Source of the DNA: Candidatus Nitrosothermus koennekei
GTDB lineage: Archaea > Thermoproteota > Nitrososphaeria > Nitrososphaerales > Nitrosocaldaceae
Length of the DNA stretch: 64,000 bases
Reading direction: 5' to 3'
Assembly (NCBI GenBank): GCA_013538715.1
Contig: JACAFH010000003.1
Span: forward strand, 59,478-123,477
A model generated the notes under the pieces. The model ran no database searches and had not been told where the DNA came from. It saw nothing but the letters and a program-made list of their open reading frames with translations. A program made the position numbers and the translations under genes. Below are positions 1-7,990 of the stretch, piece after piece (within the stretch, counting starts at the first letter, position 1; each line of letters opens with the position of its first letter).

Positions 1-71
1 ATCTTCTCTCCAAACTTAGAACTTATCTTATCAACTATCTCCTTCTCTCTATATAATGATTGGTCGCTCAT
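1..71 (-). CDS. nuoC: NADH dehydrogenase-like complex I subunit C (NuoC), N-terminal fragment
   Basis: The reading frame starts with ATG at 71 and runs off the left edge, so only about 23 residues are visible (MSDQSLYREKEIVDKISSKF). The fragment alone is not diagnostic. The call rests on position: it begins 3 nt after the nuoB stop, the standard A-B-C order of archaeal 11-subunit complex I operons. NuoC is the 30-kDa peripheral-arm subunit lying next to NuoB and NuoD. The remainder of the peripheral arm (D, H, I) would be expected further left. Confidence 0.7.
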   Translation of the reverse strand, partial: MSDQSLYREKEIVDKISSKFGEK

Positions 72-74
72 ATA

Positions 75-584
75 TCATCTAAACTTTGTATATTTGATCT
101 TCTCTTGTAATAAGATGCAACCTTGTATCAGTGTTTCGGGCCTTGGAGGGCATCCTGGCACATATACATCTACTGGCACTATTGAATCTATTCCTGGTAA
201 TACATTATAAGAATCGAAGTATAAGCCACCAGTTATAGCACATGCACCCATTGCTATAACATATTTCGGATCTGGCATCTGATCATAGATCATTCTTACT
301 CTTGGAGCCATCTTTCTTGTAACAGTACCTTGTATAACCATTAGATCACATTGCCTTAAAGAACCAAATGCCTCAATTATACCAAATCTCTCTACGTCAT
401 ATCGAGGACCAGATGCGGCACCAAATTCTAGACTACAACATGCAGTCTCAAGGTGAACTGGCCATAATGACCATATTCTACCCCAATTTATAGCATAACC
501 TATAGGTGGTTCTATAGTCTTTACTATAGCCTCCTTCAACTTTCCTACCCATATATTGAAATTGGTCGGGCTTTGATTCTTCAT
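75..584 (-). CDS. nuoB: Complex I subunit B (NuoB), terminal Fe-S cluster N2 protein
   Basis: This 169-residue protein matches the usual NuoB length. The four ligands of [4Fe-4S] cluster N2 are visible: the tandem Cys49-Cys50 ([11 protein letters not shown]), Cys115 (MGACAITGG) and Cys145 (VPGCPPRPE). N2 passes electrons to quinone at the junction of the peripheral and membrane arms. The gene follows nuoA with a 34-nt gap and is followed 3 nt later by nuoC, so the three are probably co-transcribed. In ammonia-oxidising archaea the complex lacks the NADH-binding module and its electron donor is debated; I see no NuoE/F/G here. Confidence 0.97.
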   Translation of the reverse strand: MKNQSPTNFNIWVGKLKEAIVKTIEPPIGYAINWGRIWSLWPVHLETACCSLEFGAASGPRYDVERFGIIEAFGSLRQCDLMVIQGTVTRKMAPRVRMIYDQMPDPKYVIAMGACAITGGLYFDSYNVLPGIDSIVPVDVYVPGCPPRPETLIQGCILLQEKIKYTKFR

Positions 585-618
585 AATATGACTCCCACTA
601 CATATTATTTATACATTA

Positions 619-987
619 TTACCATATATCCTTCTTGCCAGATAGATACATCGCATAGCCCATAGCAGCACCAAGTATAGCAAGGAATACTATTATTGGT
701 ATAGTTACTACTTGTGGCAATGCTAGTAACGAAGTGCCCCATACATACAAGAATATAGTCATAACATCAAATACAACAAACATTATTACATAAGCATAAT
801 ACTGCATCATGAATCTCGCTTTACCCTCTCCTAATGGAACCTGACCACATTCCATGGGTAAGAACTTTACAGGATTAACAAATCTCCTTCGAGGAGCAAC
901 TATCTTTGCTAATATTAATGCTGGAACAGATGCTAATATACCAAATAATATCATAAGCCATAATGTATCAAAACCTGTTTCTGCCAT
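619..987 (-). CDS. nuoA: Complex I subunit A (NuoA)
   Basis: This 122-residue membrane protein has three predicted transmembrane helices (about residues 8-29, 60-82 and 90-112). It carries the NuoA signature around residues 42-52 (FLPMECGQVP; MECG corresponds to the conserved YECG loop next to the quinone channel). It is the first gene of the A-B-C block. A TATA-like TTTTATAA lies about 20-28 nt upstream of the ATG (near 1007-1014), which would give a leaderless or nearly leaderless transcript. The membrane-arm genes J-K-M-L-N lie about 42 kb away in this window. Confidence 0.95.
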   Translation of the reverse strand: MAETGFDTLWLMILFGILASVPALILAKIVAPRRRFVNPVKFLPMECGQVPLGEGKARFMMQYYAYVIMFVVFDVMTIFLYVWGTSLLALPQVVTIPIIVFLAILGAAMGYAMYLSGKKDIW

Positions 988-1104
988 AATCTTGCTAACC
1001 TATATGGTTATAAAAGTTTATCTGAAGAGTGATGTTTCTAAATATATTTTTATTAATATTAATATTCAAAAATTATTAATAATATTTTTGATAAAAGGTG
1101 ATGC

Positions 1105-2274
1105 TTACTTTGTAAACATTATATACAATGTATTATTCTCTAATCTTGCTTTCGATAACTTCATTCCAATTGTTGCAGCAGGTAATGGTATTATATTTAC
1201 AACTTTACCGATCTCACTCTTTACTGTAATAGTTAATTGATCACCTATCCTCTCTATTTCTAGATTATCCTTACTAGTAAATGGAACGTTAACCATCATA
1301 TTTAATTTCCCATCATAGCCCTCGAATCTAAACATACCGCCTTTATAGAATACCTTTGTAGGATCTTCGTTGTTAAATATCTCTAAAGCATATCTTCTAA
1401 GCATATCTATACCTTTTAACTCACTTTCAAATAATCTAATCTTCTTTATAGGGAGAGGATAAAAGTTTACCTCCGCTTCCTTATACTTTAGTTCTTGATA
1501 CTCTGACCATTTAGTAAAGTATTCATCACTACTACTAGGTATATGTTTATTTATTATGGCTAGATCTACGTTTATACCATAAAGGTTTGCTGACATCAGA
1601 GTTCTTTTTGCATTCTCTATACTAAAAGTATCAGGATTTGCTAATAATCTTATACTAGTAATCTCTCCATTCTGGAATATACTTGCTAATCTCTCAAGCC
1701 TCTCTACCAATTGCACCTCCAACTTTATTACACTTGATGATGGTGCTGGTATTCTTGCTATAGGCTCAAATAATCTCGCAACACCGCTTATCAATGTTGT
1801 TAGACCCATGAGTTTTCTACTTAAACTTCCTATGAGTTTTGGGAAGTAGAGATATCTTAATGCTTCACCAGATGGCATCATATCTAGTATAATAACATCA
1901 TAAGAACTCTCCTTTTCTATCTCCTCAACCTTTAGTAGAGCAAATAATTGTGTCATACCAGGAAGCATAGCGATCTCATATGCAAGTGTTTCATCCAATC
2001 CTTTTGATGAGAATATTGATGCAGTATATTCTAACAATTGACTATAATTCTTGCTTAATTCTATAACTGGATCTATCTGCAATACATCAAAGTTATTTAC
2101 TATCCTTGTTAACTCGTTACCAACTCTATACTCTAATGCATCAGAAAGAGTATGTGCTGGATCTACTGATAATAGTAGTGTCTTATAACCTAATTCAGAT
2201 GCTCTTATAGCAGTTGCACATGATGTCACTGTCTTTCCAGTTCCACCTTTACCTGTGTATAAAATTAATCTCAT
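1105..2274 (-). CDS. ArsA/GET3-family ATPase
   Basis: The deviant Walker A loop GKGGTGKT lies right at the N-terminus (about residues 8-15 from the chosen ATG), the hallmark of the ArsA/Get3 branch of SIMIBI NTPases. Switch regions follow (SVDPAHTLSDAL; DMMPSGEALR). I prefer the ATG at 2274 because it gives the family's usual compact N-terminus (MRLILYTGKGG); an in-frame ATG at 2289 would add five residues. The C-terminal about 80 residues (FTSKDNLEIERIGDQLTITV) look like the Hsp20-like beta-sandwich often attached to archaeal ArsA proteins. No ars genes are nearby, so tail-anchored protein targeting or a general chaperone role is as likely as arsenite extrusion. Confidence 0.88.
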   Translation of the reverse strand: MRLILYTGKGGTGKTVTSCATAIRASELGYKTLLLSVDPAHTLSDALEYRVGNELTRIVNNFDVLQIDPVIELSKNYSQLLEYTASIFSSKGLDETLAYEIAMLPGMTQLFALLKVEEIEKESSYDVIILDMMPSGEALRYLYFPKLIGSLSRKLMGLTTLISGVARLFEPIARIPAPSSSVIKLEVQLVERLERLASIFQNGEITSIRLLANPDTFSIENAKRTLMSANLYGINVDLAIINKHIPSSSDEYFTKWSEYQELKYKEAEVNFYPLPIKKIRLFESELKGIDMLRRYALEIFNNEDPTKVFYKGGMFRFEGYDGKLNMMVNVPFTSKDNLEIERIGDQLTITVKSEIGKVVNIIPLPAATIGMKLSKARLENNTLYIMFTK

Positions 2275-2344
2275 ATTACTGCTTCTCACTAGCGATATTA
2301 AAATCTTACTAAAATATTATATTATATTATACTTATTAAGATTT

Positions 2345-2848
2345 ATGAGCAATGTAGAGAGCAATGAAAAGATAATATCTGCCTTATTCTCAGTAGCGAC
2401 TAGCCAAGGAGGTTTCTTCTCAAGAAGTAGGGAATGTATACTATGCTTAACAAATAAGAGATTAGCAGTTATATATAATACAGAGATGAAACCGACAAAA
2501 TGGCAAAGAGCAGTAGAAGAGCAAAAGAATGCTTTTAAGAAAGGTAACATAGATACTATAAGAAGTGTTTATTATACCATAGAAGATCTAAATACAGATT
2601 TAGATTCTGATGCTAACCTTAACATACCATTATCAAATATAATCGACGCGAAGATTGAAGAGAAGAGATGGGCTCCAGAATTAAAAATTATATTTAAAGA
2701 GGTGAAGAAGCATACTCGATCATTAAACTTTGCTCTTGTTAGAAGTTGGATAAGATATCCTCTCCCAGATCCTATAGAGTATGAGAAACCTAATTGGAAA
2801 CCTTTTATTGATGCTATAAATTCTCATAGGAATACTAATTTATTATAG
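2345..2848 (+). CDS. Conserved hypothetical protein, possible PH-like fold
   Basis: The start is placed at ATG 2345 (MSNVESNEKII), giving 167 residues. The frame stays open upstream to 2255, but that extension overlaps the start of the divergent ArsA gene and is low in complexity. The pattern 'LCLTNKRLAVIYN' followed by 'IPLSNIIDAKIEEKR...LKIIFKE' resembles PH/GRAM-type domains in which a strand pair LTxxRL is followed by IPLxxIxxV. That is a pattern impression only. There are no transmembrane segments. It is followed 18 nt later by the rhomboid gene and is probably co-transcribed with it. Confidence 0.7.
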   Translation: MSNVESNEKIISALFSVATSQGGFFSRSRECILCLTNKRLAVIYNTEMKPTKWQRAVEEQKNAFKKGNIDTIRSVYYTIEDLNTDLDSDANLNIPLSNIIDAKIEEKRWAPELKIIFKEVKKHTRSLNFALVRSWIRYPLPDPIEYEKPNWKPFIDAINSHRNTNLL

Positions 2849-2866
2849 AGCCATATTAAATTATTT

Positions 2867-3835
2867 ATGTTCCCATTATATGATGAGAACCCAAGGAGTA
2901 GTAGACCTTACATCAACTATAGTCTAATAGCAGTAAATTTTATAGTATTCATATGGGAAGTTATAGTTACAAGATCTATATTCCTTAATAATATCTCCTC
3001 CATGAGATTAATGCTAGAATATGGGTTCGTTCCAGCAAGGTTCTTAGCAAGTATTCAAGAAGGGAGCTTAGATGGTATATTGCCAATCTTTTCAAGCATG
3101 TTTATGCATGGAGGAATATTCCATATACTTGGAAATATGTTATTCCTATGGGTTTTTGGAGATAATATAGAGGATAGATTTGGGCATCTTAAATATCTAT
3201 TAGCATACTTGATGTTTGGATTTATAGCAGCTGTATCTCACTTTGTTTGGATTATTGCTACTAATGATAATCTTATGATACCTGCAGTAGGAGCTTCTGG
3301 AGCAGTATCTGGAGTATTAGGTGCTTATATGATGATATTCCCAAAAGCAAAGATCGTTACACTTGTATTTTTCTTCTTTGTAACAACCGTAAGGATACCT
3401 GCATTTACTTATCTCTTTATGTGGTTTATATATCAAGTAATATTAGCACCATTTGGAGGTGGCGTTGCTTATTTGGCGCATATTGGAGGCTTTGTTGGCG
3501 GGATCGCTTTAGCAGCATTATATAAGAGTTTGATCAATATAAAGATAAGACAACCTACTAAGATGTATTATAGTGAAGCACAGATTCTTAAACCATTAAG
3601 GTTAGAAGGTATTATAACATCTAATTATGTTGAGATATTAGCCTATATGCCAGGTATAGATTTTAAAAGTATCAAGGTTAATGTTGTTGATGATATTCTA
3701 TATATAGAAGGAGTAACTGAGGACAGAGCGAAAAAGTATGAAGGAAGAGCATTACTAAGAGTTAAAGTGTATGAAATACCTGAAAGTATAGACTACCTTA
3801 ATGGTGTATTAAAGATAAAATTTAAGAGGATATAG
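2867..3835 (+). CDS. Rhomboid intramembrane serine protease fused to an Hsp20-like domain
   Basis: Residues 15-225 form a six-helix rhomboid core. The catalytic serine is Ser144 in GASG (139-148 PAVGASGAVS), the catalytic histidine is His205 in YLAHIGGFVGG, and the N-terminal HGG...HILGN motif (81-90) is present. After a short linker, residues 252-321 read as an alpha-crystallin/Hsp20-type beta-sandwich: YVEILAYMPGID, then IKVNVVDDILYIEG, then IPESIDYLNGVLKIKFKR. Hsp20 domains end in just such a GVL-x-I strand. Rhomboids cleave membrane proteins within the bilayer, and the appended domain could hold substrates or mediate oligomerisation. The coding end overlaps the convergent CitE-like gene by 14 nt. 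Confidence 0.9.
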   Translation: MFPLYDENPRSSRPYINYSLIAVNFIVFIWEVIVTRSIFLNNISSMRLMLEYGFVPARFLASIQEGSLDGILPIFSSMFMHGGIFHILGNMLFLWVFGDNIEDRFGHLKYLLAYLMFGFIAAVSHFVWIIATNDNLMIPAVGASGAVSGVLGAYMMIFPKAKIVTLVFFFFVTTVRIPAFTYLFMWFIYQVILAPFGGGVAYLAHIGGFVGGIALAALYKSLINIKIRQPTKMYYSEAQILKPLRLEGIITSNYVEILAYMPGIDFKSIKVNVVDDILYIEGVTEDRAKKYEGRALLRVKVYEIPESIDYLNGVLKIKFKRI

Positions 3836-4682
3836 AAGAGAGTAAAGCCTTTGCTCTTTTATAATGCACTTCGTCGATCATCTTACCTTCTAATCTAATA
3901 GCACCTTTACCTGCTCTTTTTGCTTCTTCTAATGCATTGACAATTCTCTTTGCCCATTCTATCTCTTCTTTACTAGGTTTGAATATATCATGCACTACAT
4001 CTATCTGGTTTGGATGTATTATACTCTTCCCATTATATCCTAGTTTCATTCCAAATTTAGCATCTCTAATTAAACCCTCTCTATCATCTATCTTCTGCCA
4101 TATAGAATCTATCGCATAGACGTTTGCTGCTTTTGCATCTAATGCGACTTTTGCTCGTGGATATATATATGATATAAAATCATTCTCATCATATTCTACT
4201 CCTAGATCATGTAGCAAATCAAATATACCAAATATTACTGCAGTTACTCTCTCACTTGAAGATGCTATATTATATGCATTTACTACACCTATAGCATTCT
4301 CTATAGATGGTATCAATTCTATACTCCCTTCTCTTAATCCTTCTTTCTCTTCTAACGATTTGATTAGTTCTTCTATCTTTCTGATCTCATTAGCGCTATT
4401 AACTTTTGGTATGACTATACCACTTAATCCTTGTCTTACAATACATTTTATATCATCCTCTATATATTGAGTATTTGGAGCATTAATTCTAACATAAACC
4501 TCATTCATAAATTTGTCACTTAATTCTTCCCTCACTAATTCTCTTGCCTTATCTTTCTCACTAGCTGGGACAGAATCTTCTAAATCCAAACATATTATAT
4601 CTGCGTTCAAGTTCTTTGCCTTATTTATGAATCTAGTATTATTTCCTGGAACGAATATCAAACTTCTAATTAATCTGCTCAT
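3822..4682 (-). CDS. HpcH/HpaI aldolase/citrate lyase beta family protein (CitE-like)
   Basis: The protein is 286 residues, the normal length for CitE-like enzymes. Conserved elements are the LFVPGN N-terminus, CLDLEDSVP (about 31-39), VRINAP with the substrate arginine, IPSIENAIGV with a metal-binding glutamate, and FGIFDLLHDLGV with a metal-binding aspartate. Members cleave or hydrolyse malyl-CoA, citramalyl-CoA or citryl-CoA. Stand-alone archaeal versions without the alpha and gamma lyase subunits are usually malyl/citramalyl-CoA lyases or thioesterases. None of the other citrate lyase subunits is nearby. The exact substrate cannot be read from the sequence. Confidence 0.9.
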   Translation of the reverse strand: MSRLIRSLIFVPGNNTRFINKAKNLNADIICLDLEDSVPASEKDKARELVREELSDKFMNEVYVRINAPNTQYIEDDIKCIVRQGLSGIVIPKVNSANEIRKIEELIKSLEEKEGLREGSIELIPSIENAIGVVNAYNIASSSERVTAVIFGIFDLLHDLGVEYDENDFISYIYPRAKVALDAKAANVYAIDSIWQKIDDREGLIRDAKFGMKLGYNGKSIIHPNQIDVVHDIFKPSKEEIEWAKRIVNALEEAKRAGKGAIRLEGKMIDEVHYKRAKALLSSISS

Positions 4683-4720
4683 TATTATTTAATTGATAAA
4701 GCTAACATAAAATAGTTTAC

Positions 4721-4932
4721 TCGCTCACTCTCGAGAGCATGTGGTTTTCTCCCTTCATACTAGAAGGAGTTAAGTCCCTGTACGAAGAGAGTAACCCTCG
4801 TCTCTTTCTCACATGAACTCATGGATCTCTCCACACTCCTTTGCAAGCAGAGACGACTATCAGATCATATGAGCATTAAGGCTTCCCCTAATGCTAGATC
4901 TATCTGATAGATCACTCCCTCTCTCGGTGAGC
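4721..4932 (-). ncRNA. GC-rich structured non-coding RNA, unidentified (strand uncertain; RNase P RNA considered)
   Basis: This island of roughly 50% G+C sits in very AT-rich intergenic DNA and has no open frame. The ends pair: GCTCAC (4723-4728) with GTGAGC (4927-4932), extended by CGAGAG/CTCTCG. Inside are three further stems: CTCCCTTC/GAAGGAG (about 4751-4771), TCGTCTC/GAGACGA (about 4799-4858), and CTATCAGAT/ATCTGATAG enclosing AGCATTA/TAATGCT (about 4858-4912). The minus strand is preferred because a good TATA (ATTTAAATA at 4958-4966) lies about 30 nt before the 5' end and a short T run follows the 3' end. On the plus strand, GGAGTTAAGTCC resembles RNase P conserved region I and could pair with GGCTT as P4, but the competing hairpin argues against this. 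Confidence 0.6.
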
Positions 4933-4949
4933 GATAATAATATAATAAA

Positions 4950-4970
4950 CAAATTCGTATTTAAATTTTA
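4950..4970 (-). promoter_or_regulatory. TATA box for the structured RNA (minus strand)
   Basis: ATTTAAATA reads on the minus strand at 4958-4966, about 30 nt upstream of the paired 5' end of the GC-rich RNA at 4932. This spacing fits an archaeal TATA/BRE promoter. The opposite strand has only a weaker candidate (TTTAATTG at 4688-4695). Confidence 0.45.
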
Positions 4971-5101
4971 GTAATATATAATACTTAATAATAATACATA
5001 GATATACGATAAATATAGAAATATCATATAATTTTTATAAAGAGAGAAGTTAATTTATGAATATATTATTTGTAGATTTAATACTATAATTAATAAAAAT
5101 T

Positions 5102-6151
5102 TTATAATTTTTGTGGAGTAGTTACTAGCTTTCCTTCAATCTTTCCTTCAATCATCCTTCTATGTCCTTCAACCATTCTACTGAATGGTAATACACCATC
5201 TATTAATGGTTTTATCTTTCCCCTTCCAACCCAATATAAAACCTTATTCAGCTCTGCTTTAGTCCCTTGAGTAGAACCTAATAGATTTAATCCTTTAAAG
5301 AAGAGGTATCTTAGATCTATGCTAGAGTCATAACCAGTTGTTGCTCCTGTAGTTACGAGCGTACCTCCCATCTTTAGTAACGCCACTTCTTGAGCAAATA
5401 CACTCTTACCTATATGCTCAAAAATTACATCTACGCCTTGTTTATTTGTTATCTTTCTAACCTCTTTATACCAGTTTGGATCTCTATGATTTACAACATA
5501 ATCTGCTCCTAACTCTTTACACTTATTCATCTTTGATTCATTGCCAGCAGTTGCTATAACAGTACAATTATACAACTTGGCAATTTGTATACCTATTGAA
5601 CCTACACCACTAGTTCCTCCCATTATAAGTACTGTCTGACCAGGTTCTATCTTTACTCTTCCTACTAACATATGCCATGATGTCATACCAACCATTGAGA
5701 CAGCAGCTGCGTCTTCAAATGATACATTATCTGGTATCTTTGCTACATTAACTTCTGGTAGTTTAGCGTATTGAGCAAATCCACCATCTAATGGTCCTGT
5801 TTGGAATCCCCAAATCACCCTTTGTGGACAATCATATTCTCTCCCTGATGTACAATAATCACATACTCTACATGACATATTAGAGTGACTTACTACTCTA
5901 TCACCCTTCTTTAAAGTTGTAACTTGCTCTCCTACTTCCTCTACTACTCCAGCAGCATCTGAACCAGATATATGAGGCAATGGTACTTGTATAGGTTCGC
6001 CCCATATAGCCCAAAGATCATTATAATTATACGCTGCTGCTTCTACTTTTATAAGAACTTCATTAGGTTTAATCTTAGGTAAATCTATATCTTCTATCTT
6101 AACTACCTTTTCTGGATCTTTATTATATTCTCTATATATTGCAGCCTTCAT
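5102..6151 (-). CDS. Medium-chain dehydrogenase/reductase without catalytic zinc ligands (possible enoyl/acryloyl-CoA reductase)
   Basis: This 349-residue MDR protein has the GroES-like N-domain and a Rossmann motif GGTSGVGSIG (about 179-188). The structural zinc loop is intact (Cys94, 97, 100, 108). The catalytic zinc ligands of true alcohol dehydrogenases are missing: the Cys of CxxD is Asn42 (NYND), and His-Glu of GHE is Ser64-Asp65 (GSDAAG). MDR enzymes with this combination include quinone reductases and acryloyl-CoA or crotonyl-CoA reductases. An acryloyl-CoA reductase is needed in the 3-hydroxypropionate/4-hydroxybutyrate cycle, so that role is possible but is inference. It is a single gene with no operon partner. 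Confidence 0.85.
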   Translation of the reverse strand: MKAAIYREYNKDPEKVVKIEDIDLPKIKPNEVLIKVEAAAYNYNDLWAIWGEPIQVPLPHISGSDAAGVVEEVGEQVTTLKKGDRVVSHSNMSCRVCDYCTSGREYDCPQRVIWGFQTGPLDGGFAQYAKLPEVNVAKIPDNVSFEDAAAVSMVGMTSWHMLVGRVKIEPGQTVLIMGGTSGVGSIGIQIAKLYNCTVIATAGNESKMNKCKELGADYVVNHRDPNWYKEVRKITNKQGVDVIFEHIGKSVFAQEVALLKMGGTLVTTGATTGYDSSIDLRYLFFKGLNLLGSTQGTKAELNKVLYWVGRGKIKPLIDGVLPFSRMVEGHRRMIEGKIEGKLVTTPQKL

Positions 6152-6204
6152 AAGATGGAGTTATTATTGAATAGTTAATATACTTTATGATAGAATGATA
6201 TGTT

Positions 6205-6381
6205 ATGAGAATATCTCTCATCTCTATTATTGCTGGTATTGTTATAATAGCTGTTGGAGTTATTGCTATAGTAATTGATGTGGATCAATTCGCATTTATT
6301 AGAGGCATGATGCTAGTAATAACTGGCATGATAATATTTATACTAGGCTATAGATTAAAGAAGATTAAAGGTCATCTGTAA
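6205..6381 (+). CDS. Small two-helix membrane protein
   Basis: A 58-residue frame starts with ATG at 6205 (MRISLISIIAGIVIIAVGVI). Two hydrophobic helices, about residues 3-25 and 33-49, are followed by a basic tail (YRLKKIKGHL). It begins 53 nt upstream of and divergent from the MDR gene and ends inside the last codons of the convergent PDCD5-like gene (10-nt overlap). I do not recognise a family. The clean helix pattern and positively charged end support a real gene, but it is short. Confidence 0.5.
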   Translation: MRISLISIIAGIVIIAVGVIAIVIDVDQFAFIRGMMLVITGMIIFILGYRLKKIKGHL

Positions 6382-6641
6382 CTTATCCTAAAATCTCTCT
6401 TAGGTTTTTGTAACGCTATTAATATCTTTTTGAGATCTTCATCAGATAATTCTCCCTTGATTCTGCCTTGAGATGCCATAGCTATTATATAATCTTCTAC
6501 AGTTCTTGCAAGTTCTGGTTTTACCATCTTTATATTTGACAATCTCTGTCTAGCTTCTAGCGAGAGTAATGTTCTAAGCATTCTCTCTTTTAGCATTTGT
6601 AATTCAGTTTCTCTTACTTTCTCACTCTCATCTCTTGACAT
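6372..6641 (-). CDS. PDCD5/TFAR19-family DNA-binding protein
   Basis: The 89-residue protein has the family's character: a charged N-terminal helix, the LSLEARQRLSNIKMVKPELA segment, then a short helical bundle ending in a basic tail (KPKRDFRISYR). Archaeal PDCD5 homologues are annotated as DNA-binding proteins; their cellular role is unclear. It lies 8 nt downstream of rps19e and is probably the last gene of a three-gene operon with S19e and the RNase P protein, an arrangement common in archaea. Confidence 0.93.
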   Translation of the reverse strand: MSRDESEKVRETELQMLKERMLRTLLSLEARQRLSNIKMVKPELARTVEDYIIAMASQGRIKGELSDEDLKKILIALQKPKRDFRISYR

Positions 6642-6649
6642 AGAACCAC

Positions 6650-7111
6650 CTAAGCATATTTTGATAATTCTGGTATCTTCTTAACAAGTTCTTGATGAAT
6701 AATCTTTGCAATACCATCTACTAATCTCATTCCTTCAGGTGTTAATATTCTACCTTTTGGTGTCTTTGCTATATAATTAGCATTCTCTAATAGATGAAAA
6801 GCGTTCCTTATTATAGCCCCACCTGCATCTCTATGATGTGCTTTAGAGTATCCTACTTGCTTCCATCCTCCATATTCCCTCTTTAAATCCTTAATACTCA
6901 CAGGCGCATAAAGATAAACCTTCCTCATTATAGATGCCAATCTGGTATACCACCAGTCCTTATTCTGCGGTAATCGTTCTTTATGTGATCCAGTCTTGAC
7001 ATACGCTACCCATTCTGGAGGCTTAAATCTCTCATCCTTCATAAACTCCTCTTTTAACTTAGCTATTATCATATCCGCTGGCACGTCATATACTTTTACC
7101 ATGACTAGCAT
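6650..7111 (-). CDS. rps19e: 30S ribosomal protein S19e
   Basis: The 153-residue protein matches archaeal/eukaryotic eS19: it contains KVYDVPADMIIAKLKEEF, the WWYTRLASIMRKVY segment, YGGWKQVGYSKAHHRDAGG and a winged-helix C-terminal half. eS19 has no bacterial homologue and sits in the head of the small subunit. An in-frame ATG three codons downstream (MVKVYDVP, 7105) could also serve as start. It is co-directional with the RNase P protein gene (22-nt gap) and the PDCD5-like gene (8-nt gap). Confidence 0.96.
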   Translation of the reverse strand: MLVMVKVYDVPADMIIAKLKEEFMKDERFKPPEWVAYVKTGSHKERLPQNKDWWYTRLASIMRKVYLYAPVSIKDLKREYGGWKQVGYSKAHHRDAGGAIIRNAFHLLENANYIAKTPKGRILTPEGMRLVDGIAKIIHQELVKKIPELSKYA

Positions 7112-7133
7112 TTTGTTAAAACCCTTATAAATG

Positions 7134-7427
7134 CTATTTTATGATCTTCCTATATATATGATTACACTCTAAGCATGTAATTCTTATAGCCTTTATATTT
7201 GACCTTCCTATCCTTACTCTTGCATTTATACCTGGTACGATAAATCTTTTACACTTTTTACAAAATAATTGTCTTATCTCATATGGCAATCTAACTCTGT
7301 ATCTCATACTTATCCTCTTTGCTATCATTGCTTGCATCTGTGCAAGCTTTAGATCATATCTTGCACTCTCTAATGAATTCTTTATTATTATCTCTATTCT
7401 ATGAGTTGCAAGATCCTTAACCTTCAT
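7134..7427 (-). CDS. rnp4: RNase P protein component 4 (Rpp21/Rpr2)
   Basis: The 97-residue protein has two N-terminal helices (to about residue 45) that contact Rpp29 in the known complex. They are followed by the zinc ribbon with Cys56, Cys59, Cys85 and Cys88 (CKKC...CLEC). With Rpp29, Rpp21 supports the specificity side of the RNase P RNA in tRNA 5' maturation. It is the first gene of an operon with S19e and PDCD5, with an AT-rich promoter region upstream. Confidence 0.93.
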   Translation of the reverse strand: MKVKDLATHRIEIIIKNSLESARYDLKLAQMQAMIAKRISMRYRVRLPYEIRQLFCKKCKRFIVPGINARVRIGRSNIKAIRITCLECNHIYRKIIK

Positions 7428-7618
7428 AATAATAGATTATATTACAATCTATTTAAAATTCTTATTGAATACATAGTATATGCTAAGTTTCAATCATTTT
7501 CTAATAATAACATACATGCTGTTTATACCATAATACACATGATTATAATTACCTAGTAGAGTTTATGAATGAGAAGCATTTGATAATTTATTAAGCAGTG
7601 CATATAAAATCTATTGAA
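7428..7618. other. Intergenic region upstream of tRNA-Gly and the RNase P protein operon
   Basis: This 191-bp AT-rich spacer lies between divergent transcription units. A TATA-like CATATAAAAT at about 7601-7610 precedes tRNA-Gly by some 10-18 nt. No open frame of interest was seen. Confidence 0.6.
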
Positions 7619-7693
7619 GCGGTCGTCGTCTAGTTTGGTCTAGGACACTGGCCTTCCAAGCCCGTGACCCGGGTTCAAATCCCGGCGACCGCA
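7619..7693 (+). tRNA. tRNA-Gly(TCC)
   Basis: The full cloverleaf is visible: acceptor GCGGTCG pairs with CGACCGC, the D arm is GTCT...AGGAC, the anticodon loop is CTTCCAA (anticodon TCC), and the T arm is CCGGG/CCCGG with loop TTCAAAT. The discriminator is A and CCA is not encoded. No intron is needed. The anticodon stem CTGGC/GCCCG has one T-C mismatch at pair 28:42, which is unusual for this tRNA and worth noting as a possible base change or sequencing error. Confidence 0.96.
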
Positions 7694-7990
7694 TTATAAA
7701 TTTATAGATTCATATTTGTAGATTGGAAGTGATATATAGCTGTTATTGTATGTGCTAAATTACAAATTAGTATAAAAAGAGATATTTATTTAGATAAACC
7801 AAAATATTTATTCTTCATTGTAGTATTTATTTATAATTTGTATTATAAAATTAATATTATTTGATAAAAACTGATTTTGATTCTAAAAACGAAGGAGAGG
7901 AAAGAAGATTATATATACTAATGATATGGTTAATTACAAATATCTAAATATGTTTATAGTATTTGAAAATATGAATGGGAATGGTATTTT
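7694..7990. other. Non-coding AT-rich stretch between tRNA-Gly and hflX
   Basis: About 297 bp with no supported gene or RNA structure. The last 80 bp are the likely hflX promoter region. I see no repeat or strong hairpin. Confidence 0.5.

Noticed and set aside
1105-2274. Arsenic resistance locus
   Set aside because: ArsA-family ATPase is present but no arsB, arsR, arsD or arsC is nearby.
4721-4932. SRP RNA
   Set aside because: Helix 8 consensus (GUCAGG...GGAA...AGCAG) is absent on both strands and about 210 nt is short for archaeal 7S RNA.
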